A stretch of 64,000 bases of DNA from positions 2,538,223 through 2,602,222 of the forward strand of contig CM036245.1 in the NCBI GenBank assembly GCA_020698575.1. The letters run 5' to 3'. Origin of the DNA: Bostrychus sinensis (taxonomy: Eukaryota; Chordata; Actinopteri; Gobiiformes; Eleotridae). Position numbers and translations under genes: made by a program. Numbering within the stretch: position 1 is the first letter of the stretch; each line of letters opens with the position of its first letter. The notes under the pieces were generated by a model. The model did no database searches. It saw only the letters and a list, made by a program, of their open reading frames with translations, and was not told where the DNA came from. Shown here one piece after another: positions 20,259 to 32,247 of the stretch.

Positions 20259-21090
20259 CAACCTGTGTCTTGGCTTCTACTGATGGGCGGATTGATCCAA
20301 GTATCAATAGTATCAATAACACCTTTAGTATCAGATCGGATCAAACTCCCTTTATGAGATCGATTGTGCTGCCTCCTTTTTCTTCCTGCAAAATCTACAA
20401 ACTGTGAAGATTTTATGTTAATAAAATACATATTTTATTTGCCTACCTTTGTTTAAAACCTCTGTTTTTTATTATGCACTTAACAGTGGAAAGCAACATA
20501 CAGAAACTCATTTAGTGGTCAAAAATGTACTGAGATTTAACATATGATGACACACTGCTGTTCCTATATAAAAGCACAAAAGTATTGGCAATGATATTAG
20601 TATTGTTATACTGACCTAGTATCAGTTTGGTATCTGATAGATGAAAACTTTGCAGTATCATATCAGTAACAAAAGACAGTGGTACATTATGTTGAAGTAA
20701 ATCACTTAAAAATGTGTATCTCTCAGTAGAACTCAAAGTTTACTTGAACAGAGACTGTGACTTGAATTGTCCAACATCAGCTGTTTACAGCAATAACTTG
20801 GTTAAGAACTGAAGAAAAAAATATAAGACATCAAAGTGAGCAATGGTTTAAAATTAAAATGAGTCAATTACTTTACTTTGATGATTCATTTAAACTCCAA
20901 ATAAATCTGAATTTGGTTTTCGCTGTTATGTCTCTGTTACCTCTCTGAACCAAATCCTTCCTTGGTTGCGTTATCTGATTTTGTAATATGTACAACAAAA
21001 ACCTTACTCATCAGTCCAGGAATTGAACCCAGGACCTTTTTCTGTGAGTCATCAGAGCTAACCACTTTGCCACCTTGGCACTTATAAAAT
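20259..21090. repeat. OR unit 3 3' flank with tRNA-like SINE head
   Basis: A diverged version of the 3' flank of units 1 and 2, with an inserted stretch at about 20280-20700 that has repeated AGTATCA-like words and no recognised identity. At 20993-21085 the reverse strand shows the same tRNA-like segment with a GGTTCAATTCC B-box-like motif. No coding content. Confidence 0.55.
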
Positions 21091-22839
21091 AATAATTAAA
21101 GCTGCAAGCAGTGTAAAAGGCCCACACCGCCCCTTACGACCATGGGGAGAAATGCAACAGTGAAAGGACTGCAGCTCCAGCTCCTCATTGCATTCTTTCC
21201 AGCTCAATTTGACTCTGTATGTGAGAGAGAGACGTTTTTATACTTCTCAAAAAGGCCGCTTTTATGATAATGACTTCTGACCGTTCATGTGTCTTGGTGA
21301 TTTTGACTGAGTTTAGAGCTTTTTGAGAGAAAACTGTAGGAGGAGATACAATGAGAATGACGGATACAATTTTGTGGGTCCCAGGCAGGGGCAGAGCTAG
21401 AGAAAAAAGTCAAGGGTGGCAAAGGAGGACAGTGGATAATTTAGGGGTGGCAGACTGTATCAATACATCATACAGTAAAGTATTCATACCCCTTAGCTTT
21501 GTTCCTTTATTGTTGCCTTTCTTAACTGGAATTTAAATGAATCATTGAGAGGTTCATGTCAGTCACTTTACATCACATGACAACAACTATGAAATTCAAA
21601 AATTGTAGGGGGCGCTGGAGAGCCATTCTATAAGATAGAGGGTTGGCCCCATTGACTTTTTTGTTTCCATCACATAAGGGATATTTGTATTTGTAATCCT
21701 TTAGGGAGGCTGCAGTTCAGTTTTTTGAGCTATCAGGTTAATTGTCAGAAAGTTGTGTTCAGGCCATGAGTACGAACAAAGGGCTATGGGTCACTTTTTG
21801 GTCAGAAGGAGTGACCTAGAACTGTTTTAAACATCCCAAACCACTAATATTCTCCAAACTCTGGGGTGTGACTACGCTAATATGTTAAAAGATTGGGCGT
21901 GGTATTTTTACACATCCACAACAACCTGAATTTTACTTTTTCCTCTTATAAGACAAATATTTGCAGGGGGGCGCCAGAGAGACATTTTTAAAGATGGAGG
22001 CTTCATGCACATATTTTTACATCCAGGTCATAAATGTACACAAATGTTCCATTGGGTCCATTCAAATCCAACAATGTTTGTGGAAAATACACAAGTTTTA
22101 AAACTTTTCTAAATTGCTGCTTTGTTGTGGGCTCGCTACAGCCACACCTGACATTTTATCAAAAATCTCCTGAACGCTTTTGACCGCATGTGTCCAAGTG
22201 CTTTTGAGTTTGGAGTCTTTTGGATGATTTTACGGTCCCCTATAGGCTTGTCTATAAACAATATATTATTTTTACATTATTTTATTATTGTTAAGCTCTG
22301 CTCAATAAATGAGCTTAAACTTTAGCCATGTCTCCCTTTTCTCTTGTTACAGCAATTAAGAGCCATCTTCTTACAAACAAAAACTGAAGACAGCTATACA
22401 AGGGGCATGATTTTATAGGTCCCAGGTTTCGCCCAATATAAATAGAACGGCAAGGCGACCGGACTCGACGCATCAAAGTTTGGAAGCTCCTCGGAGGACA
22501 AGGCGCCACCCTCACGACCCTCTTCAACTGCATCATTGAAGAAGGAGATGCAACCAGTGCCATCTGGAAGGGCAAAGGCGATGTAACTGAATTCTTGATT
22601 TACCGCCCAATCTGAATTCTCTGTCACGCGATGCCCGTCTACGATCAATTGTCACAATCACACCGAACCCGTGCGGATTCGTGCGCGGCTGTGGAACAAC
22701 AGACACGATCCACGCTGCACGGCTGCTCCTGGAGAAGCACCGGGAAAAGAACAAACCCGTCCACATGGCGTTCTTGAATTTGGAGAAGGCTTTCAACTGA
22801 GTCTCGCACAAGCTCATATGGCACGCGCTCCGAAGAGTA

Positions 22840-23083
22840 ATGGTCACATGATCACCTTTATACAGCGCTTTTCTACCTCCATGGGTACTCAAAGCGCTTT
22901 ACGTCAAGGAACCATTCACCATTCACACACATTCATACAGCAGTGTGCGCAGACACCAGAGGCAAGGTGGGTTAAGTGTCTTGCCCAAGGACACAACAAC
23001 AGTAGACAGGTGGGAGTGGGGTTTGAACCGCCAACCTTCTGGTTAGTGGACAAGCGGCTCTACCAACTGAGCCAGTGCCGTCA
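22840..23083 (-). mobile_element. tRNA-derived SINE in the LINE
   Basis: Read on the reverse strand, a tRNA-like head carries TGGCTCAGTTGGTAGAG (A box) and GGCGGTTCAAACCC (B box), followed by a CCTTGGGCAAGACACTTAAC body and an AAAGCGCTTTGAGTACC-type tail. It is flanked by AAGAGTA at 22833-22839 and 23084-23090, a 7-bp target duplication; taking it out joins Leu-Arg-Arg-Val of the LINE. Same family as 32928-33185. Confidence 0.85.
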
Positions 23084-23389
23084 AAGAGTACATTTGGTCA
23101 AGCTACCAAAATGTGGTGAGTGTCGTCCCTTGCCCAGCCGGCACCTCACCACCCTTCGCCATCAAAGTTGCCGTCCATCAAGGCTCGGCTCTCACTGCTT
23201 CTGTTTGTCCTGTGCATGGACACAGTTACTGCCGACCTCCAGTGGCCTCGCCCATGGTCACTCCTGTCTGCCGACAACGTCTTCCTTGCCGACAAATGCC
23301 TCACAGAGCTCCAACAACAAACCCAGCGGTGGGAGGAGTGTTCGGCCTGCGACTCAACATCGTGAAGACCGAGTACATGGAGTGTTTTT

Positions 23390-23635
23390 TTATTTTTATT
23401 TATTTGAATGGGACAGTACCCGATAAATACACCGGACTTATAGCTCAGAGCTAATTTACATCCGTAGTCCCCACTCACTCACTCACTCACATTCACACCG
23501 GCTTCCTGGTGTTCCCCAGCGGTCTCCCATCCAGGAACTAACCAGGCCCTACCCTGCTTAGCTTCCAAAGTCTGACGGGATCAGGCATCCACAAGGCAAT
23601 ATGGCCAAGTGTGGACCACAGACTGCCGGGCGCAT
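23390..23635 (-). mobile_element. 5S rRNA-derived SINE in the LINE
   Basis: On the reverse strand the 5' part (about 23616 down to 23515) reads like 5S rRNA: GGAAGCTAAGCAGGGT, then GGGCCTGGTTAGTTCC and TGGATGGGAGACCG are clearly 5S-like. It continues into a body with GTGAGTGAGTGAGTGGGG, GCTCTGAGCTATAAG and a TGTCCCATTCAAATA tail with A-rich repeats. This is a SINE3-class layout. A 5'-cut copy lies at 35126-35281. Confidence 0.75.
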
Positions 23636-24480
23636 TACCATCAGTGGTGAAGAGCTGAAAAAGACAACTTTTTAAAGTATCTTGGCTCCACCATCAGCAG
23701 CGACGGTGACACTACCCGATGTCGTGGCCAGGATCAAAGTGGCATGGGCAAAATGCCGTCAAGTCACTGGCGTCCTGTGTGATTGCCGCATGCCTGACCG
23801 ACTCAAGCGAAGATCTACAAGACGGTGGTCCGACCAGTTGCCCTCTACAACGAGTGCTGCCCGGCTACAGCGGAGCACCGACGCGCCCTCCATGCAATGG
23901 AAATGCGCATGCTTTGGTGGAGCTTGGGCTTAACGCAGCTTGACCACGTCATGAACATTGACATCGGGAAGCGCCTGGGTGGTGCGCCAATAGTGGAGAA
24001 GATGCGAGAGGCGAGGCTGTGGTGGTATGGGCACGTTATTCGCAGCAATGCGAATTCAGTGGCCAGGACTGCGTTGCGCCTCAACCTGCATGGACAACGC
24101 CCCGTGGAAGACCATAGATGAGATGGATGGACTGAATTAATCAAGACATGAAGATCGTTGGCGTCGGACCCAAAGACGCGCTCGACTGGAACAAGTGGAG
24201 ATGCAAACATGTGGACCCTGCAAATTGTGTGAGACTAATGCAAGGAAGAAGAGGTTTCACCCAATATGGACGACTTCCTGTTGGGTTTAGGATTTGCTTG
24301 TCCTCACAGTTTCTATGTTCCTGCCAAGTTTCATTTTAATAGAAATACAGAGAAAGAGAAAAGGCTGCAGAGCGGGATGAAAGCTCCAGGAGAGGAAACG
24401 GAGGTACAGCCCATATTTACCCTCCGTGATTATGGGAAACGTTCGTTCCCTCTCCCTCTCATGAAATAAAAGTATTTTTA

Positions 24481-25499
24481 TTCTTTAGATAAATGAAGAG
24501 CTTTGGTGTTTCTTTCACTTTTTTTTTCCAACTCCAGGTGAGTTTCTGATGAGGGAACAACATTAGAACGTGGAGACAGAGGACAAGAAGATTTTGCAGA
24601 ACATAGACTCTTTAACAATGCTCTGGACTCTTCTGTATTTGAAAAGGGACAGTCCAGTTGAGTTTTATGTATAATTTGTACAGAGTATTATCGCATTATT
24701 CTGTTGGATAAACATTTTCTGATGCAATACTTTAATGAGTGAATGATGAAAGCTCGGTGAGTTTCTTGTTGCCGTGGTTGCGGTGGACGTTAGGGAGCGG
24801 CTCTGAAGATTTAACGAGACTCCAGAGACTGACCGTTCGGACGCGCTCCCTCTGGCTCCTCATTAGAGCCTCCTCTGTTTAAACCTCACTCTGAGCTACG
24901 GTCATGTGACTCTGTGGGGACTGAGCGACGGTCATGTGACTCTGTGGGGACTGAGGGCAAAGTGACCGTCTTCTAACCTCCCCTGTGGAATGTGAAACGG
25001 TGACTGTGCAGTTTTGTATCATGTGCAGATTACTGGCATAGTCCAGGTTTTACCAAGGCCCTCCTTCCCAATGGGACTGATTAACAACTCATCATCATAT
25101 CTGTAGATAAGTTTATTGTCACATGCACAATCGTACATCTGACAAGTACAAGAGACTGAACTTATGTTTGAGAATGTTGGAGCCATGACTTAGATGTTTA
25201 CAAGTTCAGTTCTGTGGCTTGTCCTGGAAGGGAGATATGGCAGTGCACAGGGAGAGATATGAAGACCCAGCTGACCTTCTAACCCAGGGAAAGAAGGGGG
25301 TAAACAATATTTTAATCCATTTAGGCTGATCTTTGGTTAATTTTGTCCAGATCATAATCAGTCCATCAGTTCTGGACCTCAGCGTCACTGGCGTACATCC
25401 GGTTCATGGAGTGACTTTGACATTTCATCCAGCTTCATGGTCAGTCCAGTAACTGTGCGTAAGAGTTCACCAGTCAGGGCTGCCCTGACCTATCAAAAT
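24481..25499. other. Non-coding, with 33-bp direct duplication
   Basis: No gene is supported. A 33-bp segment containing CGGTCATGTGACTCTGTGG is present twice in tandem at about 24898-24960. The rest is unique-looking sequence of moderate GC content. Confidence 0.5.
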
Positions 25500-25570
25500 T
25501 ACAAATATGAATAAATCTTCCACATCCTCCACAGACCGCACATACAGGCACACGACTTGCCAGATGGCAA
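25500..25570 (-). repeat. Unnamed repeat shared with 31.7 kb
   Basis: The reverse strand contains GTCGTGTGCCTG, CGGTCTGTGGAGGATGTGG and AAGATTTATTCATAT, also found on the + strand at about 31700-31760. It is part of a dispersed element of unknown type. Confidence 0.5.
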
Positions 25571-25610
25571 ACCTGCAGGTCGTTGAGGCACTTCTGAGGA
25601 GAGAGCAGTG

Positions 25611-25810
25611 ACTTCCCTCCATTTCAAACGATCTCTTGCTACTACTTGGGCTTCACTGAAGTTTACTGCTGTTCACTCCTTCATGTTGTCTTCCCATCTT
25701 TTCCACTGCCTTCCTCTTTTCGTTGATCCATTCACTGTTCCCTGTAATATTATTTTGGACAGACCTTGGGATCTTATTATGAGACCAAAGAACTTCAATT
25801 TCCTTAATTT
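25611..25810 (-). mobile_element. RTE-type LINE C-terminal fragment
   Basis: On the reverse strand the translation gives Gly-Thr-Val-Asn-Gly-Ser-Thr-Lys-Arg-Gly-Arg-Gln, then Arg-Trp-Glu-Asp-Asn-Met-Lys-Glu and Ala-Arg-Asp-Arg-Leu-Lys-Trp-Arg. This is the conserved C-terminal block of RTE/BovB-type LINEs. A stop interrupts it. Only about 200 bp is left. Confidence 0.65.
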
Positions 25811-25849
25811 TAATTTCACTGTGGCAAGAAGGCCTTAATGACCACCTAT

Positions 25850-26899
25850 GGCCATTGTAATTCTGTGCTTTATTAAAAATAAATTTGTCTTATTTCAAGG
25901 AGCAACAACCTCACCAGCCCTTTACATGAGCTCACAGATCAGTCATACAGGCAGTGACATAACCACAGTCAGCCATTCAGTGCATTACCAACAGTCTGAT
26001 ACATCCTGGTTCCATTCCTGAATCCCAATCAAAGGAGCGCAGAACTCCACCAACGCCACAGCCTGTCCAGCTTCAGACTCTCCTACTTTCTTCTCTAAAG
26101 CAGGAGATTCTGGTTCCTCCGTCTCCAGTGGACTCTGGATCCTGACCTGTCCCAGCCGTTTCTCTGCAGCTCTGCGTCTCACAGAAGCAGAAGAGAATCT
26201 CCTCTCAGAAATAACCAAGATGGCTGTGGCTTATACAGAGCTAATGTAATAACTTGTCTATGATGAATGGCGTTTAGGTCTTTCCTTCGTCACCTGTTGG
26301 TTCTGCTGAAGTCCTCGTTGTTGTTCAGTCCTCTGTGGGATTTTTGTCTTCGTCATTTTTAATAAATATATAAACAACACCCATTTGTTTCAGCTCCAAA
26401 AACATCTAAATTTATAATTTTATTTTGCTCCCCTGTTGAAATGAATGTGATAGAACAGTGGTTCCCAAACTGTGGTACGGGTTCCCCCCAGGTACATGAA
26501 AGGATTTAAATACAAGCTTTGCTTGGGCTTTGCCATCTGGGCTCTGCCATGTCCAGAGCGGCCTGTAGCCTGTCCAACCACATGATGGAGAAACAAAGGT
26601 TCCTTCTCTTCCTCCTCTGTCGTCTGTCTTCAGCTGGACTCTGGTGAGCGACTTGCGAGCGGCACACGTCTGTCTTTCAGGGTCAGTGCGGATGAAGCAG
26701 TGGTGGTTTCGCCATCACCTCCGTGTTTCTCAGAGTCCGGCCAGGGCGATGCTGTAGCGGGGAAGCTCTCTGGGCAGCAGGGAGGCTGCTCCAGAGTGAA
26801 GGAGCGTGGACATTCCACTTGGCAACAGGGTCTTTTTTTTTTTTAACACCTCAAGTGAATTATTGTCGCGCCTGAAGGCATTGACAATCAAAATAAATA
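25850..26899. other. Non-coding with one hAT-like terminal repeat
   Basis: Mostly unassigned. At about 26456-26482, CAGTGGTTCCCAAACTGTGG with TACGGG looks like a hAT-type terminal inverted repeat, similar to the left end of the 37384-38441 element. A matching second end was not found. Open frames at 25985-26218 and 26630-26818 have no recognisable features. Confidence 0.4.
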
Positions 26900-27110
26900 C
26901 TTAAAGTGTGCATTTCAAAAAGACATATCAAAGATGTGTCTTCTGTTTGTGTTCCAAAGCATGTTCTTGAAGAGCTCTAATGTAGCACAGTCCCACAGCT
27001 CTGGAATATTGTTTAAAAGTTTGGTTAAAAACAGGAAGAGGGAGCGGTCAGGTGCTCTGCTGGTGGGATATGAGATGCCAGGCTGGGTGAGAGTTGTACG
27101 CCTCATTTGA
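26900..27110 (-). mobile_element. Possible LINE C-terminal remnant
   Basis: The reverse-strand frame 26915-27106 gives Leu-Leu-Asn-Asn-Ile-Pro-Glu-Leu-Trp-Asp followed by Leu-Phe-Lys-Asn-Met-Leu, similar to the end of CR1/Rex1-type LINE proteins (Leu-Trp-Asn-x-Leu-Pro, then Phe-Lys). This is weak evidence from one short frame. Confidence 0.3.
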
Positions 27111-29420
27111 ATGGCACTTTGTTTGATAACAGGACAGAACGTTCAAAGAGCTTTAGGTCGTGCTCCGTGGAACAGTTTACAGCCGTAACACATCAGTGCA
27201 AAATTCCTCCGATGTTTTAGTGGGGTTACTTTCAGCAGGCGTAGTCCTGTGATGGTCAGGACTCGTTGGTACAAACTCTGTGCCCACTCCATCTGTGAAC
27301 CACTGCCACTAAAATGTAAGGTTACAGTTTACAGAACTGTCTCCAGTCTGGTTCTATCATATTCTCCTCCTCTGTTCCCTTCAGAAGAGTCCACAGTGAA
27401 TCCTCTGCCTCCCTCTGAGCCTCTCCTCTACTTCCTCTCACACCAAATAACTTCATGTTCTCTAACTACATCCATAAATCTGCTTTTTGTTCTCCCTGTA
27501 GGCCTCCTGTGTCCTGGCAGCTCTGACCTCAGCCTCATCCTTCTACCCAAATATTCATCCTCTGTACACATCCAAACTATCTCTGGAGTGTCCAGAAAGT
27601 TTATCATGAGTTGTCCCTCCAGTGGACTAATCCGCTCCCTCCTCTGTACTTGTACCATCACTGAGTACTCCGAATACTCTGAGTACTCCCCTGGTGTGAG
27701 CTTCTGTCTCCTGGAAACAGTGTGTGGTCTAAGGGCGGTGGCTTCACAGAGAGACGTTAAAAACCTGGATCTGAGCTCAGTCTGGTCTCAGTCTGGTCTG
27801 AGTCGAGTCTCTGTGCAGTGGCAGCAGACGGAGCTGGTGTCATTTCCAGTTAATTTTCATTTATCATTACATTAGCTCAGAGCTTTGCATCCTTAAACCT
27901 TTGGATGAGTTGATTATCAACGTGTTTTATTTGTATTTAGCGGTCTGAAAGGTGAACACAGGATTTTAAACGGTGCATTAATGATGATGGTTTCTGTGAA
28001 TTCTAAAACTCCTTTTAGATAATAACCGCGTTGGGGTCATGTTACACTGGATCATGTGATGCGTTCACACAGTTATTTCAGAGGATTTATGACATTGGAA
28101 CCTTCTGTTTTTGTTAAACTGAACCAAATTTATTCATTAATCTTCGTAGAGTTTATATAAGAGTTTGTACGTTATTAAAAATGTGACGTGTGACAGAGAC
28201 TTTGACTGTACCATAAAACACAACTGTTACAGTTGTTGTGGATGTAAAAATAAGTGATTTTAGAGAACTTACAACTGTTTAAATTTGTTTATCTTTATGT
28301 TTTTGTGTTTGTTTGAAGGTCTCCAGTCTCCAGCTGCTGCCTTTTCATTTCTCTGTTGGTGTTTATTTTTCCTGTATATCCCACTTTAATGTCAAACTAC
28401 AGACTGTTGCTGCTGCAGCTATTTCACTCACAAATTTAATCTAAACCGCGTGATTTTAATGCACTTAACTAGCTATATTTTAATGTTTTTAATCTGTTGT
28501 GTTGTAGGTAAAAACTATTTGAAGCTGCTCCACTGAGGTGAACCTGGAGCAGTGGCACTTTTATATTTTAGACACAATTCTACATTAATGCCCATTACTT
28601 TAATCATATAATATAATAACAAGGCTAATATATACTTTTGATGTGTTGTATGGACATTGATACAGTTGTAGTCAGTGAAATAATCCATTAACATTTCATC
28701 CTCAAATACACAATGATAACTGTATTAACATTAAATAGACAAAATATTTCTTGATAATAATTAAATAATTTTGTAGAAGTTCTGGCTGTTGTTTCGACCG
28801 AAGGGTAAATGCTGTTTCACTGAAGTTAATGTGGAACAAATGTAAAGGTTAAATATTATTTTTGTCCAACATTAATGTGACATTGTGCAGATGACACACT
28901 GCTCTTTTTAAAAGCTGATGTTCTTCAGGAGGTTTCTGTGACCCTGAGGTGAAGGACCGCGTTCTTTTACAGGAAAACTGACATTTTGTACTAAAGAAAA
29001 TTAACTTTAGTCTGTGATGAGAATCTGAGTTTTTGATGTCTTTCATTCTGTGTTTTGATATTTATTCAAACAGGGTTAAAGCTGCTTTTGACTTTCCTTC
29101 AGGTTGACCGGGAGTGCACAGTTGTTAGTTCTTCAGACCAACACTTCAGTGCATTTCTCTGTCTTTATGTTTTAATTCAACCTGAGATAAATGTAATTAT
29201 TTTGTGAGAATGAGGATGAACAGTTCTTTAGGAGCAATAGTTCTACTGCTTTAACTCTGATGTTTGTGAAGCCAGAACTTTGTGATGTGACATATGGAGG
29301 TCTAGTTTCTGAGATAATTGTAGATAAAACTTTACTGATTCCACAGAGGGACATTGACTTTTATCAGCTGACGAACTGTGACTGGTTTAAGCTCTCACCC
29401 CAGAACGCTGCAGCTCTAAC
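27111..29420. other. Non-coding 5' region of the 29.4 kb receptor
   Basis: 27246-27875 is an open but featureless frame. From 27880 to 29420 the DNA is AT-rich with no mobile element I can name. No copy of the GC-rich OR island seen in the other units is visible. Confidence 0.45.
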
Positions 29421-30359
29421 ATGTCTAACGTCAGTAACTTCTCTCACTTCACCTTGTCGGCCTACATGGACCTGGGTGTGTTTCGTTACCTCGTCTTCCT
29501 GCTGTTGTTGCTCTTGTACCGCTAACGCTAAGCGCTAACCTGCTGCTAATCCTGGTCATCGTTCTGAACCGCACTTTGAACGAACCCATGTACATGTTCC
29601 TCTGCAGCCTCTTCGTCAGTGAACTGTACGGCAGCACCATGTTGTTCCCCATGCTTCTCCACCACGTGCTGCACCAGCTCCACACCATCTCCACCTCCTT
29701 CTGCTTCCTCCAGATCTACTGCCTTCACTCTTATGCTACTATCGAGTATTTAAACCTCGCCGTCTTGTCGTACGATCGCTACATCGCCATCTGCTACCCG
29801 CTTCAGTACCACACTCTCATGAGCAGAGCTAAAATCAGTAAACTCATCGCCTATTCCGTGGGTTTACGGCCTTCTTCTGGTCGTGACAACTTTATGTATC
29901 ACCACATCTCTGCAGCTCTGTAATAATGTTATTCCTAAAGTCTACTGCGATAACTTCTCGGTCGTACGTATGTCGTGTTCTGATGTTTATATTATAAATA
30001 TCCATGGGTTAATAATTACGTTTACTACCATCATTGCTCCGTTCCTGTACATGCTCTACACTTATCTGTGCATCCTCAGAGTGTGTTTCTCTGGATCTAA
30101 ACAGACGAGGCAGAAGGCCCTGAGCACCTGCACGCCTCACCTGGTCACCATCATAAATTTCACCATCGGAGGCAGCTTTGAGTTGGTCCAAAGTCGGTTC
30201 AATATGAGCCGTGTGTCCATGGCCCTGCGGGTGTTCCTGTCCCTCTACTGTGTCTCCAGCCAGCCTCTGCTCAGCCCGCTCATGTACGGACTGAACCTCT
30301 CCAAGATGCGGACGCTGTGCAAGGGGCTGCTGCTCGCCCGGCTGCCACGGCCAGGGTGA
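29421..30359 (+). pseudogene. Odorant receptor with two frameshifts
   Basis: Full-length OR of another subtype from the 10-20 kb group. It starts Met-Ser-Asn-Val-Ser (sequon) at 29421 and ends at 30359. The first frameshift lies in helix 1 at about 29510-29520 (net -1, or +2), just before Leu-Ser-Ala-Asn-Leu-Leu-Leu-Ile. The second lies in helix 4 at about 29861-29865 (net +1), in a GGGTTT run. Everything else is intact: Asn-Glu-Pro-Met-Tyr, Ser-Tyr-Asp-Arg-Tyr, Lys-Ala-Leu-Ser-Thr-Cys-Thr-Pro-His, and a helix 7 Ser-Pro-Leu-Met-Tyr in place of Asn-Pro. Codon use is GC-richer than in the AT-rich group. Either a young pseudogene or two assembly errors. Confidence 0.85.
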
Positions 30360-30885
30360 ACTGTCCACACAAAGTCTCATGGCATTTTGACCTGTGCCAC
30401 TCAAATCTAAGGCAACGGAACGCAGCTAAAATCAAAGTGTGACTGATTCTACTGCCACTGAACCACAGCTGCTCAAATGTGACTTCAACAGCACAAAAAT
30501 CTGAGGCTATGAAATGTTTTCAGAGTATTTTCAGACAAATAAAACCTTTAAAATAAACTCTTGGTTTGTTATGTTTTGTCCGCTTTTTAACTTGAGACAT
30601 TTGGTTGCTCCCTTTTCAAACAGGCGTTGCCAGAGCTAATCTTTTACATGGATAATTTTGGTAGATTCTTATGCCAGATATCCTTCATTTTACATCCAGC
30701 CCCATTCTGTATGTCAGGATTTTGCCACACTGACAACCCCTGCACAAAAGACAAGAGACCAAACCACTACATAAAAAAGTCTGCCTTACCTACACCAGCA
30801 GGGGGCTCTGTAGTGCACAGTTCAACAGCTTTAATAAAAAAAAAAATCATTTTATTACAGAAGCCCCTTATGATGAGTCCAGTAC
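30360..30885. other. 3' flank, nothing recognised
   Basis: AT-rich 3' flank with an AATAAA at 30538-30543, about 180 bp past the OR stop. No coding feature. Confidence 0.4.
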
Positions 30886-30889
30886 CAAG

Positions 30890-31400
30890 GCACCAAGGCC
30901 GGTATGGCTCAGCCGGGGCCCCACCCTGGAGCCAGACCTGGGGTTGGTCCTCGAAAGTAAGCACCCGGTGGCTGGGTCTCTCCCCACGGGGCCCGGCCAG
31001 GCTCAGCCCAAGAGACGACCCGGGACGTCCTTCTGTGAGCCCACCGTCTGCAGGAAGAACCACCAGGGGCCAGGGCATAGAGCTTGAGCGGGAGGTTGAG
31101 CGTTACCGACTGAAGTTGCCCATGGTGAGAGTCAGGGCTGGTGTGGGCCGGCCCCCCGGCTCAGGCGTGTAGGAGTTCACCCCAGGGAACGAGAGGGCCG
31201 CGTCCATCTGCCTTCAGCCGAGGACAGGTCTCTCACTGTTGGTGTTACAGCTGGGGACTGTCACTGTGGGGCTTCAGCGACCACATGGGCGGAGACAGTG
31301 ACAGCTGGAGGGGCGTGGCTGGGAGGAACAGCCCTGATCTGAACCCCAGCGGTGTTTTGTTTTTGAACTTTTGCCAGTCACAGTTTGTCCATAACTAACA
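30890..31400 (+). mobile_element. Rex3-like LINE, 5' part only
   Basis: The start matches the 5' region of the 12.1 kb copy (CAGCCGGGGCCCCACCCTGGAG). Around 31290-31350 the translation carries Asp-Ser-Trp-Arg-Gly-Val-Ala-Gly-Arg and Asp-Leu-Asn-Pro-Ser-Gly-Val-Leu, part of the endonuclease domain also seen in the 47.5-49.9 kb copy. The middle is deleted and no RT remains. Confidence 0.65.
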
Positions 31401-31994
31401 GTGTGGGGGGTAACGCATTTGTTTTGTGAGCCACTACTACCTGCTGCTGCTTCCTGCTTGTGTACAGTGCAGACGTGTCCTCTCACTGCTCCCGTTCTGT
31501 CTTGTGCTTGCTCCTTTTTTTTTTTTGTCTTTTGTCAGACTTTTCTTTTTGACCCCTGCTTTGCTGTGCTCCTGAAAATACTCAAATGGAATTGATTAAC
31601 TGGTCGCTCAGCGCTATTGACAACATTTTCTCCCTAAGAGAGGTGCACCGGGAGAACCTACCTGCCTGGACGGGACTTTGACGCCTGGACCAGCTGGGAA
31701 GTCATGTGCCTGGAAGTCCGGTCTGTGGAGGATGTGGAAGATTTTATTCATATATGAATTTTTGATAACATGGTTCCTATTTTTGGCCCTGGGACTGCCC
31801 TGACCTATCGGAAGATTTGTAAGACAGCTGCCAGCAAATTCACCCAGCGCTGTCTGTGGAAGTTAAAGGCTGCTTCTAGGATGTGAGTGACTGAAAGTAT
31901 TCCATCAGAGAGGGGCACAGACTGAGGACTGTCCCGGGAAATCTCAGCCCAGACTGTGGAGACTGGACACCATCGGGGGTCAGACTGGTGAACT
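31401..31994. repeat. Unassigned repeat, partly shared with 25.5 kb
   Basis: About 31690-31870 holds the block shared (reverse strand) with 25500-25570. The remaining sequence has many stops in all frames and no recognised domain, and leads straight into the 22-bp minisatellite. Confidence 0.4.
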
Positions 31995-32247
31995 GTTACT
32001 GGACAGCTGATTGGTTAATAAGAGACAGCTGATTGGTTAATGAGAGACAGCTGATTGGTTAAGTAGTGACAGCTGATTGGTTAATGAGTGACAGCTGATT
32101 GGTTAATGAGAGACAGCTGATTGGTTAAGTAGTGACAGCTGATTGGTTAATGAGTGACAGCTGATTGGTTAATGAGAGACAGCTGATTGGTTAAGTAGTG
32201 ACAGCTGATTGGTTAATGAGAGACAGCTGATTGGTTAATGAGAGACA
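31995..32247 (+). repeat. 22-bp minisatellite, left arm
   Basis: About 11 tandem units of ACAGCTGATTGGTTAATGAGAG with small variants (GTAGTG or GAGTG spacers). It is interrupted at 32247 by an LTR and continues at 33840. Each unit contains CAGCTG, ATTGG (reverse CCAAT) and TTAAT. Confidence 0.95.

Larger units (their letters stand above)
22440..24251 (+). mobile_element. RTE-type LINE, 5'-truncated, with TSD
   Basis: Reverse-transcriptase relic. Lys-Ala-Thr-Gly-Leu-Asp at the start of the RT domain (about 22444), Asn-Leu-Glu-Lys-Ala-Phe-Asn near 22780, Val-His-Gln-Gly-Ser-Ala-Leu near 23172, and then a C-terminal part with Val-Val-Arg-Pro-Val-Ala-Leu-Tyr, His-Ala-Met-Glu-Met-Arg-Met-Leu-Trp and Trp-Tyr-Gly-His-Val-Ile-Arg near 24024. 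It is flanked by AGGTTTCGCCCAATAT (22424-22439) and AGGTTTCACCCAATAT (24252-24267), a 16-bp target duplication with one mismatch. It differs from the Rex3-like copies elsewhere. Two SINEs break the coding region, and frameshifts add to the decay. Confidence 0.8.
21091..24480. repeat. Old dispersed repeat hosting nested insertions
   Basis: Starts with TTAAAGCTGCAAGCAG and contains the AAAGGCCCACACCGCC block also found at 11.9 and 17.6 kb, and at 21742-21960 the block shared with 14.5 kb. It is interrupted by an RTE LINE at 22440-24251 and resumes at 24252 with CCAATATGGACGACTTCCTG. It resembles the widespread fish repeats that start with AAGCTGCAAGCAG. No family name is given. Confidence 0.5.

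Noticed and set aside
22671..23426. 251-codon open frame as a fusion protein
   Set aside because: It crosses LINE, SINE and LINE again, then the 5S SINE; the open frame is accidental.
23500..23620. 5S rRNA gene on the reverse strand
   Set aside because: Only part of the 5S sequence is kept, with many changes, and it continues into a SINE body with an A-rich tail. A SINE3-type retroposon fits better.
27246..27875. 208-codon frame as a gene
   Set aside because: No recognised domain, low-complexity repeats (TACTCCGAATACTC) and no paralog; length is possible by chance in a GC-moderate region.
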